Positions 1 through 6,140 of a stretch of 7,907 nt of DNA are shown one piece after another. The stretch comes from Truepera sp. (GTDB taxonomy: Bacteria; Deinococcota; Deinococci; Deinococcales; Trueperaceae). Numbering within the stretch: the first letter of the stretch is position 1; each line of letters starts with the position of its first letter. The notes beneath the pieces were generated by a model. It saw only the letters and a program-made list of their open reading frames with translations. It was not told the origin of the DNA and made no database searches. A program made the translations under genes and the position numbers. The DNA lies in the NCBI GenBank assembly GCA_018333775.1, contig JAGXSO010000142.1, positions 1 through 7,907 on the forward strand, given 5' to 3'.

Positions 1-482
1 ATCAGCGGGCTTAAGGTGTGATGCTTCTCCTGATGACGCTTGTCGAACTGGAAGCGGCTGAGCCCCTCACCGTACTCATAAGCGCGGTCTTGTAGCTCAC
101 AGGCGCCGCCCTTATCGCAGACCGGACAATCGAGGGGATGGTTGATGAGCGTGAACTCCATCATCCCGGACTGAGCCTGCCTGACCTCCTTGGAGAGGGT
201 GTCGATCACCATTCCCTCGGCAATGGCAGCCGTGCAGGTAGCCACCAGATTGGGAAAATGGAAGAGCTTGGGCTGGCCGGTCGCCTCTTCGATTACCCAC
301 GTGCCGTCGGGATTTTTGCGCGGAGTGCCAATGCGTGCCAGACACATCCGACAGGCCCCGATCGGGGACATATATTCCTGCGAGCAGAAATACGGCACGT
401 CGTAGCCTGCCGCAAATATTGCATCGATAACACTGGTGCCGGGCTTGAGGTCGAGTTCGATGTCGTTGACTGTGACCTTCAT
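1..482 (-). CDS. nuoG: NADH-quinone oxidoreductase subunit G, N-terminal part (3' end beyond window)
   Basis: This is the iron-sulfur subunit of the complex I peripheral arm, which carries electrons from the NADH site toward the quinone site on the cytoplasmic face. Only the first 160 residues are in the window. Seen: a plant-type ferredoxin domain with Cys33, Cys44, Cys47 and Cys83, which fits the [2Fe-2S] cluster N1b. A His-Cys3 site follows with His115, Cys119, Cys122 and Cys128 ([14 protein letters not shown]), which fits the [4Fe-4S] cluster N5. The later ferredoxin and molybdopterin-like domains must lie to the left of position 1. The ATG at 482-480 overlaps the stop of the upstream four-helix-bundle gene as ATGA. 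A GGAG lies four bases before the start. No frameshift is seen. The identification is very secure; the rest of the gene cannot be judged. Confidence 0.97.
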   Translation of the reverse strand, partial: MKVTVNDIELDLKPGTSVIDAIFAAGYDVPYFCSQEYMSPIGACRMCLARIGTPRKNPDGTWVIEEATGQPKLFHFPNLVATCTAAIAEGMVIDTLSKEVRQAQSGMMEFTLINHPLDCPVCDKGGACELQDRAYEYGEGLSRFQFDKRHQEKHHTLSPL

Positions 483-865
483 AAAACTCCTTGGTTGTTA
501 GTTCTTGGTTTTTGGTCTTTAAGCGTTTGCAAGAAGGCGTTGAGCATACGCCGCACTTTGCTGACTTGCTGATGTAACGTTTGATACGATTCCCCGTTGA
601 GCATGCCAAGATCGCGGGCAAGCAGCAGATAATAATCCAGCTCAAAAGCAGACCCTGAAGCAATGGTAAGAAAGCGTGCCAGCTCAGCGTTACTAACACG
701 TCCGCATCCTTCAGCGATGTTGGCAGGAATTGACGTTGCGGCCCGACGCATTTGGCTCGTTAAACCGTACAGCTCTTCTCGAGGCAGTTGCTCGGTCGTT
801 CTATACGTCGCTAACGTCAAACTGTGCCCCTCTTGCCAGACTTTCAGCTTACGGTAGTCTTGCAT
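479..865 (-). CDS. four-helix-bundle protein of the 23S rRNA intervening-sequence-protein (S23/Avd-like) family
   Basis: The product has 128 residues, typical for the family. Seen: the usual opening DYRKLKVWQ (residues 3-11), then [21 protein letters not shown] (about residues 33-53), then a [17 protein letters not shown] helix (about 70-86). The C-terminal helix ends in a polar tail ([13 protein letters not shown]). Known: members were first found in intervening sequences of 23S rRNA genes, and Avd proteins of diversity-generating retroelements share the fold. They form oligomers and are thought to bind nucleic acid; no enzymatic role is established. It sits between nuoF and nuoG, where complex I operons normally have nothing. 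The tail codons are partly made by flanking 7-bp repeats, and the last residues (GVL and stop) come from the sequence carrying the nuoG ribosome binding site. The stop overlaps the nuoG start (ATGA). The Shine-Dalgarno before its own ATG is weak. Its role here is unknown. Confidence 0.93.
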   Translation of the reverse strand: MQDYRKLKVWQEGHSLTLATYRTTEQLPREELYGLTSQMRRAATSIPANIAEGCGRVSNAELARFLTIASGSAFELDYYLLLARDLGMLNGESYQTLHQQVSKVRRMLNAFLQTLKDQKPRTNNQGVL

Positions 866-943
866 GCTCTAACTCACCAACTCATCACTAACGACATAAC
901 CAATCACCAAAAACCAATAACCAAAAACCAATTGCCAAACTCC
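484..943 (-). mobile_element. putative small mobile element carrying the four-helix-bundle gene, inserted between nuoF and nuoG
   Basis: Seen: the four-helix gene is enclosed by two arrays of 7-bp repeats in opposite orientation. Taken as ends (491-516 and 906-931), they match at 23 of 26 positions as an inverted repeat. AAACTCC occurs at 484-490, directly beside the left arm, and again at 937-943, five bases beyond the right arm. It could be a target-site duplication. Removing one copy plus the enclosed DNA leaves nuoF and nuoG about 25 bp apart with GGAG placed before the nuoG ATG. Inference: an insertion unit of about 450 bp, moved by something encoded elsewhere, since no transposase or reverse transcriptase is present. 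Caution: the arms are low-complexity, and the right AAACTCC falls within the heptamer rhythm, so the duplication could be chance. Confidence 0.5.
490..517 (-). repeat. left heptamer array, four units (minus-strand form nACCAAn)
   Basis: Read on the minus strand from 517 down to 490, the sequence splits into four in-register heptamers: GACCAAA, AACCAAG, AACTAAC, AACCAAG. The units lie inside the 3' end of the four-helix-bundle gene and encode its polar tail. They are inverted relative to the array at 898-946. Confidence 0.75.
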
Positions 944-946
944 AAT
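898..946 (+). repeat. right heptamer array, seven units (nnCCAAw)
   Basis: Seven consecutive 7-bp units are in register on the plus strand: AACCAAT, CACCAAA, AACCAAT, AACCAAA, AACCAAT, TGCCAAA, CTCCAAT. The 13-base string ACCAAAAACCAAT occurs exactly twice, at 906-918 and 920-932. The array lies between the end of nuoF and the start of the four-helix gene. The sequence toward that gene (866-897) is a looser version of the same rhythm. Known parallel: heptanucleotide short tandem repeats are scattered through intergenic DNA of some bacteria, notably heterocystous cyanobacteria. Confidence 0.85.
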
Positions 947-960
947 CCGAAGCGCCATGA

Positions 961-2301
961 TCAATCATTCCACCAGGTATTGCGCTTATACATCGGCTCC
1001 TTATGGGTGATCAGGTACTCGTACTCGTGCCTGAAGTGCTTAAAGCTGGCCTGTACCGGCATGGCGCAGGCGTCGGCCAGGGGGCAGAAGGCCGTGCCGC
1101 GCATATTGGTGACCATGCTCTCCATCAGCTCAAGGTCGCCCGGCTCGCCAAGGCCCTTTAGCAACTTCTGGTACATCTTAGGGAGCCAGGTAGCGATTCC
1201 CTCGCGGCAGGGGGTGCACTTGCCGCACGACTCGTGCCCATAGAAGCGGACCACGTTGTACATGGCGTCTACCAGACACTTCTCCTCCGGGATCAGAATA
1301 ATCCCGCCGGTGCCCAGCATCGAGCCCTGCTTGGCAACCGCAGCGTACTCCATCGGCGTGTCTAGGTACTCGTCGGTAAAGGGGAACAGGGGGCAGCTGG
1401 TGCCGCCGGGGATAAAGGCCTTGACCGGCAGGGTGGGGCCGCCGCCTAGGTCAAAAATGATCTCGCGGTAGCTGATACCCATCGGCACTTCATAGACGCC
1501 TGGGCGTTTAAACGGCCCCGAGAGCTGCACATGGTGGATCCCCCTGGAGTCGGGGGTGCCCATCGCCGCAAACCATGCTGCGCCTTTAGCCATAATGTGT
1601 ACCACACTCGCTATGGTGGTGACGTTGTTGATGGTGGTAGGTAGCCCATAAACGCCAGCCTGGGCCGGAAACGGCGGCTTGAGGCGCGGGTTGGCGCGCA
1701 GCCCTTCAAAAGAGTTCATCAGGGCGGTCTCTTCGCCGCAGATATAGGCGCCTGCCCCGCGATGGAGGATGAGGTCGAATGGGAACCCCGACCCCAGCGC
1801 ATTCTGCCCCAGATAACCGGCCTGGCGGGCCTCGGTAATGGCCGCCTGGAGCCGCTGGTAGGCGTGATAGTACTCGCCGCGCAGGTAGATGACCCCTAAG
1901 GTGGCCTGGATAGCGTACCCGGCGATCAGCATCCCTTCGATCAGCTGGTGCGGATCGTCTTCCATCAGGTAGCGATCCTTGCAGCTGCCGGGTTCGGACT
2001 CATCGGCGTTGCAGACAATAAACCGCTGTCGCCCATCAACCGGCGGCATGAACGACCACTTGACGCCAGCAGGAAAGCCGGCCCCGCCGCGCCCGCGCAG
2101 CCCAGAGGTCTTGACTTCACTGATGACCTCCCCCGGCTTGATAGCCAGAGCTTTTTGAGCCGCTTGATAGCCGCCGTGGGCGAGGTAGAACGCTAAGGTA
2201 TGAGAGCCTGCTACCCCTACGTGCCGGTAGAGAGTGACCTCAAAACGCGGGTCATGGCGGCTGGTAATCGGCTTAATCCCCTCCTTGACAGCCTCGTTCA
2301 C
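961..2301 (-). CDS. nuoF: NADH-quinone oxidoreductase subunit F (NADH- and FMN-binding)
   Basis: This is the entry subunit of complex I. It binds NADH and FMN and passes electrons to cluster N3. The 446-residue length is normal. Seen: the glycine-rich [14 protein letters not shown] loop (residues 66-79), the [14 protein letters not shown] flavin-site stretch (97-110), [13 protein letters not shown] (182-194), and the [4Fe-4S] ligands Cys359, Cys362, Cys365 (SCGKCTPC) with Cys406 (FCPLAD). The spacing is as in Thermus Nqo1. The start is a GTG at 2301-2299 that overlaps the nuoE stop as GTGA, with a strong GGAGG six bases upstream on the minus strand (plus 2308-2312). This arrangement predicts translational coupling to nuoE. 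Downstream comes a 95-bp gap with repeats, then the four-helix gene. The gene is intact and the identity is very secure. Confidence 0.98.
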   Translation of the reverse strand: MNEAVKEGIKPITSRHDPRFEVTLYRHVGVAGSHTLAFYLAHGGYQAAQKALAIKPGEVISEVKTSGLRGRGGAGFPAGVKWSFMPPVDGRQRFIVCNADESEPGSCKDRYLMEDDPHQLIEGMLIAGYAIQATLGVIYLRGEYYHAYQRLQAAITEARQAGYLGQNALGSGFPFDLILHRGAGAYICGEETALMNSFEGLRANPRLKPPFPAQAGVYGLPTTINNVTTIASVVHIMAKGAAWFAAMGTPDSRGIHHVQLSGPFKRPGVYEVPMGISYREIIFDLGGGPTLPVKAFIPGGTSCPLFPFTDEYLDTPMEYAAVAKQGSMLGTGGIILIPEEKCLVDAMYNVVRFYGHESCGKCTPCREGIATWLPKMYQKLLKGLGEPGDLELMESMVTNMRGTAFCPLADACAMPVQASFKHFRHEYEYLITHKEPMYKRNTWWND

Positions 2302-2873
2302 AGGTCGCCTCCGCTGGAAGATGTTGCCGCCCCCTCACTATCGCCGCCCCGTTCACGCCAAGGCTCGGGCAACACGCCCTGGCGCAAGGCCGCTAATAGC
2401 TGTTTACAGCGCGAGCGCGTAACTCGTTCATAATAGGTGTCGTTGACCTGTATGACCGGCGCGGTAGTACATGAGCCCAGGCACTCAACCTTCTGCAAGC
2501 TGAAGCGCCCAGCCCGGTCGGTTTCGCCGTTTACGATACCCAACTCCTCAACTAAAAAGTCGTATAGCTCGTCGGCGCCGGCCAGCGAACAGGGGAGGGT
2601 AGCGCAGACTTGCAGGTGGTACTGGCCAACCGGCTGCTCGTGGTAGGTCGAGTAAAAGCTTAGCACCGCCTTGACCTCGGTTAGAGTCAGTCCCAGGATT
2701 TCGGCTATCTCAGCCTGGCGCGCCAGACTAATGTGCCGCTCCGCACGTTGCACCTCCCACAGCAAAGGCATTAGTGCGCTGCGGCGGCCGTACTCGGGAT
2801 AACGCCCCAGGATCTCCTGCACCAGCGCCTGCTTGTCAGCGAAAAAGGGTTTGATGGTAGGTAGTTCGGTCAT
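2298..2873 (-). CDS. nuoE: NADH-quinone oxidoreductase subunit E ([2Fe-2S] thioredoxin-like)
   Basis: This small peripheral-arm subunit carries cluster N1a close to the FMN of NuoF. Seen: an N-terminal helical part (about residues 12-70, with [18 protein letters not shown]), then a thioredoxin-like domain with Cys90 and Cys95 (CATLPC) and Cys131 and Cys135 (ECLGSC), the standard [2Fe-2S] ligand set. With 191 residues it is slightly longer than average. The extra length is a C-terminal tail rich in Gly, Ser and Glu (about 174-191) that overlaps no known motif. Its coding DNA supplies the Shine-Dalgarno of nuoF. The ATG at 2873-2871 has AAAGGA about six bases upstream. It is separated from nuoD by a 93-bp gap that holds an 8-bp repeat palindrome, one of only two open junctions in this operon. 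Confidence 0.97.
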   Translation of the reverse strand: MTELPTIKPFFADKQALVQEILGRYPEYGRRSALMPLLWEVQRAERHISLARQAEIAEILGLTLTEVKAVLSFYSTYHEQPVGQYHLQVCATLPCSLAGADELYDFLVEELGIVNGETDRAGRFSLQKVECLGSCTTAPVIQVNDTYYERVTRSRCKQLLAALRQGVLPEPWRERGGDSEGAATSSSGGDL

Positions 2874-2892
2874 CGAAAGTCCTTTAGAGGCG

Positions 2893-2956
2893 CTCAGGCT
2901 GTCAGGCTCTCAGGTTGTCAGTCAACGGCTGAAAGACTGACTGGCTGATAGCCTGA
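2893..2956. repeat. palindromic array of 8-bp units in the nuoD-nuoE gap
   Basis: Eight 8-bp units lie in one unbroken register. Four are of the form nTCAGnnn: CTCAGGCT, GTCAGGCT, CTCAGGTT, GTCAGTCA. They are followed by four that end in CTGA: ACGGCTGA, AAGACTGA, CTGGCTGA, TAGCCTGA. The second half is roughly the reverse complement of the first. Bases 2902-2923 and 2935-2956 pair at 18 of 22 positions around an 11-base loop. In the minus-strand transcript this would be a hairpin between the nuoD stop and the nuoE ribosome binding site. There is no T-run, so it is not an obvious terminator. It may act as an RNA stability or processing element, or be a repeat unit without a gene. Confidence 0.8.
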
Positions 2957-2966
2957 ATTGATCGGC

Positions 2967-4181
2967 TCATTTATCCACATCCCCCAGCACCGGATCGAGG
3001 CTGGCGATGTTCATAACCATATCGGCGAAGAGGCCGTCTAAGCAGGCAGGCTCGAGCGCCTGCAGGTTCGCCAGGCTGGGTACCCGGACCTTAACCCGAT
3101 AAGGCATGCTCCCGCCATCGGAAACAATATAGTAACCCAACTCGCCGCGGGCCGACTCAGTCGGCACGTAGACTTCGCTGCGCGGCGGGTGGAAGCCTTC
3201 GGTAACCAGCTTGAAGTGGAAGATAACTGCCTCCATCGAGGTCTCTAGCTCACTGCGGGGCGGCAGCGAGATGCGCCGGTTGGGGTCGTTAATAGGGCCG
3301 GGGGTAAGCCGATCCAGCGCCTGTTCGACGATCTTGAGGCTTTCGGTCATCTCCGTAAAGCGCACCATGAAGCGCGCATAGACATCGCCGCTGTTGGCAC
3401 TCGGCACCGCAAAGTCGTAGTCCTGATAGCCGCTGTAGGGGTTAGCCTTGCGGTGATCGAGCGGCACCCCGCTGGCCCGCAGGCTGGGGCCGGTGAGGCT
3501 GTAGGCCAGCGCCGTCTCCTGGGAGATGACGCCGACCCCGCGCGTGCGGCTCAAGAAGATGTCGTTCTTGGCAAATAGTGCCGCATACTGCTTAAGCATG
3601 GCAGGAAACTCGGCGATAAAGGCGCGAGTGGCCGGAATGAACTCCTCAGGGAGGTCATAAGCCAGGCCACCGATCCGAAAGTAGCCGTAGTTCATCCGCA
3701 CGCCGCAGACCAGCTCGAACAGATCGAGGAGCTTCTCGCGCTCGCGCATGGTGTAAAAGAACGGCGTCAGCGCTCCCATGTCGAGGATGCCGGTGCCGAA
3801 AAACATCAGGTGGCTGGCGATGCGGTTAAGCTCCGTTAGGATCACGCGGATCCGCTGGGCGCGCTCGGGCACCTTGGCATCTAAGAGCTTCTCGACCGAC
3901 AGCACATAGGCCAGGTCGTGAGCAAAGCCGTGCAGGTAGTCCATGCGGTTGCTGTAGGTGACACCCTGCTGATAGGTGCGGTGCTCCATAGTCTTCTCGA
4001 AGCCGGTGTGGAGGTAGCCGATATGCGGTGACAAACGCTTGATCACTTCGCCGTCTAAATCAACTACCAGCCGCAACACGCCGTGAGTGCTGGGGTGTTG
4101 CGGGCCGACGTTGATGCGCAGCGGCTTGGTTTCAAACTCGGCTTCGCCGGCTGGGCCAGGGGCAACTCTAAGCTTAGTCAC
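2967..4181 (-). CDS. nuoD: NADH-quinone oxidoreductase subunit D (49-kDa type, quinone site)
   Basis: This subunit forms, with NuoB, the quinone-reduction pocket at the membrane interface of complex I. Seen: [14 protein letters not shown] (residues 24-37 from the GTG chosen here), [18 protein letters not shown] (53-70), [15 protein letters not shown] (78-92), and near the end [18 protein letters not shown] with the closing [13 protein letters not shown]. His33 and Tyr82 are 49 residues apart and match the quinone-headgroup residues His38 and Tyr87 known from Thermus Nqo4. Two GTG starts are possible. I prefer 4181 (404 residues): AAGGGGG lies at a suitable distance and the start overlaps the nuoC stop by eight bases (GTGACTAA). 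The alternative at 4205 adds eight residues but has a poorly placed ribosome binding site. The gene is intact and very secure. Confidence 0.97.
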   Translation of the reverse strand: MTKLRVAPGPAGEAEFETKPLRINVGPQHPSTHGVLRLVVDLDGEVIKRLSPHIGYLHTGFEKTMEHRTYQQGVTYSNRMDYLHGFAHDLAYVLSVEKLLDAKVPERAQRIRVILTELNRIASHLMFFGTGILDMGALTPFFYTMREREKLLDLFELVCGVRMNYGYFRIGGLAYDLPEEFIPATRAFIAEFPAMLKQYAALFAKNDIFLSRTRGVGVISQETALAYSLTGPSLRASGVPLDHRKANPYSGYQDYDFAVPSANSGDVYARFMVRFTEMTESLKIVEQALDRLTPGPINDPNRRISLPPRSELETSMEAVIFHFKLVTEGFHPPRSEVYVPTESARGELGYYIVSDGGSMPYRVKVRVPSLANLQALEPACLDGLFADMVMNIASLDPVLGDVDK

Positions 4182-4734
4182 GGCTCTTGACCCCCTTGCG
4201 AGCACCGCCCCTAAAGCCGGTTAAGCCGACGTCCTTGCCGATTAACCCAGCCCGGAAGGCCGTCGGATCCAAGAAGCGCCCTTCGTTAAAGAGCGTGGGG
4301 GTCTCACCGAGCGGGAAATCCTTGCGGAGCGGGTGGCCGTCGAGCTCGTCGGGGGTTAGGAGCTTGCGCAGATCCGGGTGCCCCGAGAACTTGATGCCGA
4401 ACATGTCGTATACTTCGCGCTCCAAAAAGTTTGCCCCCGGCCAGACGCCGGTTACCGAAGGGACAGTCTCACCGTCGTTGAGGGCAACCCGCAAGAAGAG
4501 CCGCGAGTTGGTCTCAAGGTGATAAAGGTTATAGCTCACGGTAAAGCGCTTCCCCCGATGACCGGGGTAGGTCAGCCAGTCGATACCGAACACGTCCATA
4601 ATCATAAAACCGTGTTCTTTGGCGAGCCTGGCGGCATCCGGGAGTTGGGCTGGATTAAGCGCCACCGCCGGATAGCCTTGCGGCTGATCGATGAGCTTGC
4701 TGCCTAGAGCCTGGATTAGCGCCACGGCGCTCAT
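4174..4734 (-). CDS. nuoC: NADH-quinone oxidoreductase subunit C (30-kDa type)
   Basis: This is a structural subunit of the hydrogenase-like connecting module of complex I. It packs against NuoD and carries no cofactor. Seen: the family signature [11 protein letters not shown] (about residues 104-114), then [11 protein letters not shown] and [15 protein letters not shown]. The basic C-terminal tail ([16 protein letters not shown]) resembles the one in Thermus Nqo5. I chose the ATG at 4734-4732, which gives 186 residues, because it overlaps the nuoB stop as ATGA and follows a GAGGGGTGG ribosome binding site. A GTG three codons upstream (4743) is the alternative. It is a separate gene, not fused to nuoD as in some Proteobacteria. 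The gene is intact. Confidence 0.96.
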   Translation of the reverse strand: MSAVALIQALGSKLIDQPQGYPAVALNPAQLPDAARLAKEHGFMIMDVFGIDWLTYPGHRGKRFTVSYNLYHLETNSRLFLRVALNDGETVPSVTGVWPGANFLEREVYDMFGIKFSGHPDLRKLLTPDELDGHPLRKDFPLGETPTLFNEGRFLDPTAFRAGLIGKDVGLTGFRGGARKGVKSRD

Positions 4735-5267
4735 CGTTTCCACCCCTCGACCATCGGCAGGGCTAGCCCTTTGTCGTCGAAGACCTCACCCCGTACCTTC
4801 TTTTGTAACTGCATCACGGCGTAGACCAGCGCTTCGGGGCGAGGTGGACAGCCCGGTACGAAAATATCGACCGGCACCACTGAATCGACGTTCTGAACAA
4901 TAGCGTAGTTGTTGAACATGCCCCCCGAACTGGCGCAGGCCCCCATCGAGATAACCCACTTGGGGTCGGGCATCTGATCGTAGACGCGGCGCATCACCGG
5001 CGCCATCTTCTTGCTTAACCGCCCGGCGACGATCATTAAGTCAGCCTGGCGCGGGCTGGCCCGGAACACTTCGGAGCCGAAACGAGCTAGGTCGTTGCGG
5101 GAGTTGGTCGATTGCATCATCTCAATGGCGCAACAGGCTAGTCCAAAGGTGGCCGGCCAGAGGCTGTTGCTCCGCCCCCACGAAACCAGCTTTCGCAGCG
5201 TACTGAACAGGATGCCTTCATTTTCCAGCTCTTGCACATCTTTTTCAAACAGGTCGCGTAGGCCCAT
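4731..5267 (-). CDS. nuoB: NADH-quinone oxidoreductase subunit B (cluster N2)
   Basis: NuoB carries the terminal [4Fe-4S] cluster N2, which hands electrons to quinone. Seen: the tandem cysteines Cys45-Cys46 (LACCAIEMM), Cys111 (MGACASSGG) and Cys140 ([11 protein letters not shown]). These are the same positions as in Thermus Nqo6, to which almost the whole chain reads as a close relative (for example [15 protein letters not shown] and [18 protein letters not shown]). It has 178 residues, normal length. The ATG at 5267-5265 lies one base after the nuoA stop, with GGAAG from the end of nuoA as ribosome binding site. Its own stop overlaps the nuoC start. It is the most conserved gene of the window and the best single marker for placing the organism. 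Confidence 0.98.
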   Translation of the reverse strand: MGLRDLFEKDVQELENEGILFSTLRKLVSWGRSNSLWPATFGLACCAIEMMQSTNSRNDLARFGSEVFRASPRQADLMIVAGRLSKKMAPVMRRVYDQMPDPKWVISMGACASSGGMFNNYAIVQNVDSVVPVDIFVPGCPPRPEALVYAVMQLQKKVRGEVFDDKGLALPMVEGWKR

Positions 5268-5268
5268 A

Positions 5269-5598
5269 TCACTTCCAGTTGAGTACGCCGCGCTTGAGGA
5301 TATAGACGTAGCCGACGCTGAGAATGGCGATAAAAATCAGTGCCTGCCAGAACAGGAACTGCGGATCAACGTTAAACCTCACTGCTAGCGGGACAAGGAG
5401 GGCGACTTCGATATCGAAGGGGATAAAGATCATGGCGACCAGATAGAAGTGTACCGGGAAGCGCTCACGGGCCGTGCTCTCGGTGGGGATACCTGATTCA
5501 TAGGCCGCGAGCTTGTCGGCGGTACCACGTTTGGGGCCAAGCAAGGCGCCCACTAACAGCGCTAGGGCGCCGATCAAGCCGGCGGCCAAAAACATCAT
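5269..5598 (-). CDS. nuoA: NADH-quinone oxidoreductase subunit A (membrane subunit)
   Basis: NuoA is a small membrane subunit at the junction of the two complex I arms. Seen: three hydrophobic segments (about residues 1-21, 51-71 and 81-101), the conserved loop with YESG (33-36), and [21 protein letters not shown] with the FDIE acidic pair in helix 2. From the double ATG at 5598 the protein has 109 residues, which leaves the first helix short. The good Shine-Dalgarno AAAGGAG (plus 5620-5626) is about 21 bases from this ATG. It is only six bases from an in-frame ATT at 5613-5611, and an in-frame TGA lies just upstream at 5628-5626. The true protein may therefore begin at ATT and be 114 residues. 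It is the first gene of the operon. Confidence 0.95.
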   Translation of the reverse strand: MMFLAAGLIGALALLVGALLGPKRGTADKLAAYESGIPTESTARERFPVHFYLVAMIFIPFDIEVALLVPLAVRFNVDPQFLFWQALIFIAILSVGYVYILKRGVLNWK

Positions 5599-5610
5599 CA
5601 GGGCGTGGTT

Positions 5611-5626
5611 AATGATCTGCTCCTTT
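5611..5626 (-). promoter_or_regulatory. nuoA ribosome binding site with ATT start candidate
   Basis: On the minus strand AAAGGAG (5626-5620) is followed by six bases and then ATT (5613-5611), in frame with nuoA. The annotated-style ATG lies five codons further on, too far for normal use of this site. An in-frame stop (5628-5626) rules out a longer reading frame. Either ATT starts the protein, or the site serves the distant ATG through RNA folding. Confidence 0.5.
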
Positions 5627-5674
5627 CACACGAGGCGAAATACCGTCCTGTGGAACATTTCACACACGGGCCAT

Positions 5675-5702
5675 CTTATCACCTGCTCGAAAACCTCGGC
5701 AA
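5675..5702 (-). promoter_or_regulatory. weak sigma-70-like promoter candidate for the nuo operon
   Basis: On the minus strand TTGCCG (plus 5697-5702) is separated by 16 bases from GATAAG (plus 5675-5680). Both boxes match the consensus at four of six positions. It lies about 50 bp upstream of the nuoA ribosome binding site. Matches this weak are common by chance. Confidence 0.25.
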
Positions 5703-5715
5703 GTGTTGCGTGAAG

Positions 5716-5733
5716 CTTATCGGTTCTGATAAG
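5716..5733. promoter_or_regulatory. palindrome CTTATC-N6-GATAAG, possible operator
   Basis: A perfect 6-bp inverted repeat with a 6-base centre (GGTTCT) lies just upstream of the weak nuo promoter candidate. Its size and symmetry suit a dimeric DNA-binding regulator. No regulator gene is in the window, and I do not recognise the motif. Confidence 0.35.
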
Positions 5734-5742
5734 GCTCTATAG

Positions 5743-5900
5743 TTAGCGTAACTACTTTTTGGCGGGAGCTTCGAGGCCGCGTTTCGCCGCATTCGGATCG
5801 CTAGCTGAGGTAGCGACACCAGCTACTCCTTAAGCGGGGCGAACAGCCCTGTAGGTGGCGTTTTGACGTTTGACAAAGTTTCGGCTTGGAGTTACGCTAA
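5743..5900. repeat. 11-bp sequence in two inverted copies (TTAGCGTAACT / AGTTACGCTAA)
   Basis: TTAGCGTAACT at 5743-5753 is the exact reverse complement of AGTTACGCTAA at 5890-5900. The left copy sits within a small palindrome of its own (AGTTA-GCG-TAACT, 5741-5753). The right copy covers the -10 region of the promoter candidate for the ferredoxin gene. The two could be binding sites of one regulator controlling both divergent operons, or the ends of a small inserted sequence of about 158 bp. No clear target-site duplication flanks them. Confidence 0.5.
5870..5898 (+). promoter_or_regulatory. promoter candidate for the ferredoxin-AOR operon
   Basis: A perfect TTGACA (5870-5875) is followed after 17 bases by TACGCT (5893-5898). 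TACGCT keeps the important first, second and last positions of the -10 box but matches only three of six. Transcription from here would give a 5' leader of about 235 nt before the ferredoxin start. Confidence 0.4.
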
Positions 5901-5905
5901 GCCCG

Positions 5906-5950
5906 TAGGAAGGCTCCCGTTGAGCGATGGCGTAGGCAGGGAGGCTATTT
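5906..5950 (+). promoter_or_regulatory. hairpin resembling the core of the Moco/tungsten-cofactor riboswitch
   Basis: CTCCC (5914-5918) pairs with GGGAG (5939-5943) around a 20-base loop that begins GTTGAGCGATGGCG. GTT (5919-5921) and GGC (5929-5931) can pair inside it. This combination resembles, from memory, the conserved stem and inner sequence of the Moco RNA motif. That motif stands before molybdenum- or tungsten-cofactor genes in bacteria. The downstream operon encodes an AOR-family enzyme that binds this cofactor, and the leader is long. I could not fit the remaining conserved stems, and the stem has a G-G mismatch where I expect a pair. It could instead be an unrelated hairpin or a tungsten-type variant. 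Confidence 0.35.
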
Positions 5951-6128
5951 TGCCGTTCGATTTTGCACAAGCACCGTGTTGGATTCTCACTTAAGGGCCG
6001 CTAGCCATACTGCTAGGCAGGGGGCGGCTGGCCTAACTAAGTATTTGTCGGCCTCAGCGTTAGCTCGAGCCCAGAGTAACGGTGGTTCAATTGCGATCGA
6101 GTCGCTAAGCAAGCAACAGATACCGAGT

Positions 6129-6137
6129 GGAGGAGGA
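6129..6137 (+). promoter_or_regulatory. strong ribosome binding site fixing the ferredoxin start
   Basis: GGAGGAGGA stands directly before TT and the GTG at 6141. It is by far the best Shine-Dalgarno in the plus-strand leader and decides for this GTG over the longer open frame starting at 5976. Confidence 0.8.
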
Positions 6138-6140
6138 GTT

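Larger units (their letters stand above)
5599..6140. other. divergent intergenic region between nuoA and the ferredoxin gene
   Basis: I see no credible protein-coding or stable RNA gene in this stretch of about 540 bp. The reading frame that runs leftward from the ferredoxin to 5976 lacks a ribosome binding site and has a composition unlike the ferredoxin. The region must hold the start signals for two opposite operons. Besides the items listed separately, there are hairpins at 5798-5816 (TCGCTA/TAGCGA), 5883-5903 (GGCTT/AAGCC), 6001-6016 (CTAGC/GCTAG) and 6058-6081 (CGTTA/TAACG). The many hairpins on the ferredoxin side suggest a structured 5' leader. Confidence 0.7.

Noticed and set aside
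138..572. Plus-strand open frame opposite nuoG
   Set aside because: It is antisense to the conserved cluster-binding codons of nuoG, with no ribosome binding site or recognisable domain.
112..699. Minus-strand open frame of 195 codons across nuoG and the four-helix gene
   Set aside because: It overlaps two well-supported genes in another frame and shows no family motif; it is a frame shadow.
479..865. Four-helix gene as a true rRNA intervening sequence or as Avd of a diversity-generating retroelement
   Set aside because: The flanks are nuoF and nuoG, not rRNA. No reverse transcriptase, template repeat or variable repeat is seen, so only the family assignment is kept.
898..946. CRISPR-like array
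   Set aside because: The units are only 7 bp, contiguous and without spacers, and no cas gene is present.
824..1243. Plus-strand open frame opposite the end of nuoF and the heptamer array
   Set aside because: Its start lies within the four-helix gene and its composition follows the repeats and the antisense of nuoF.
2902..2956. Hairpin in the nuoD-nuoE gap as an intrinsic terminator
   Set aside because: No T-run follows the stem on the minus strand, and the downstream genes belong to the same complex.
5976..6140. N-terminal extension of the ferredoxin from an upstream GTG
   Set aside because: It has no ribosome binding site at 5976 and no ferredoxin-like content, and it would cross the structured leader. 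The GTG at 6141 has a strong GGAGGAGGA.
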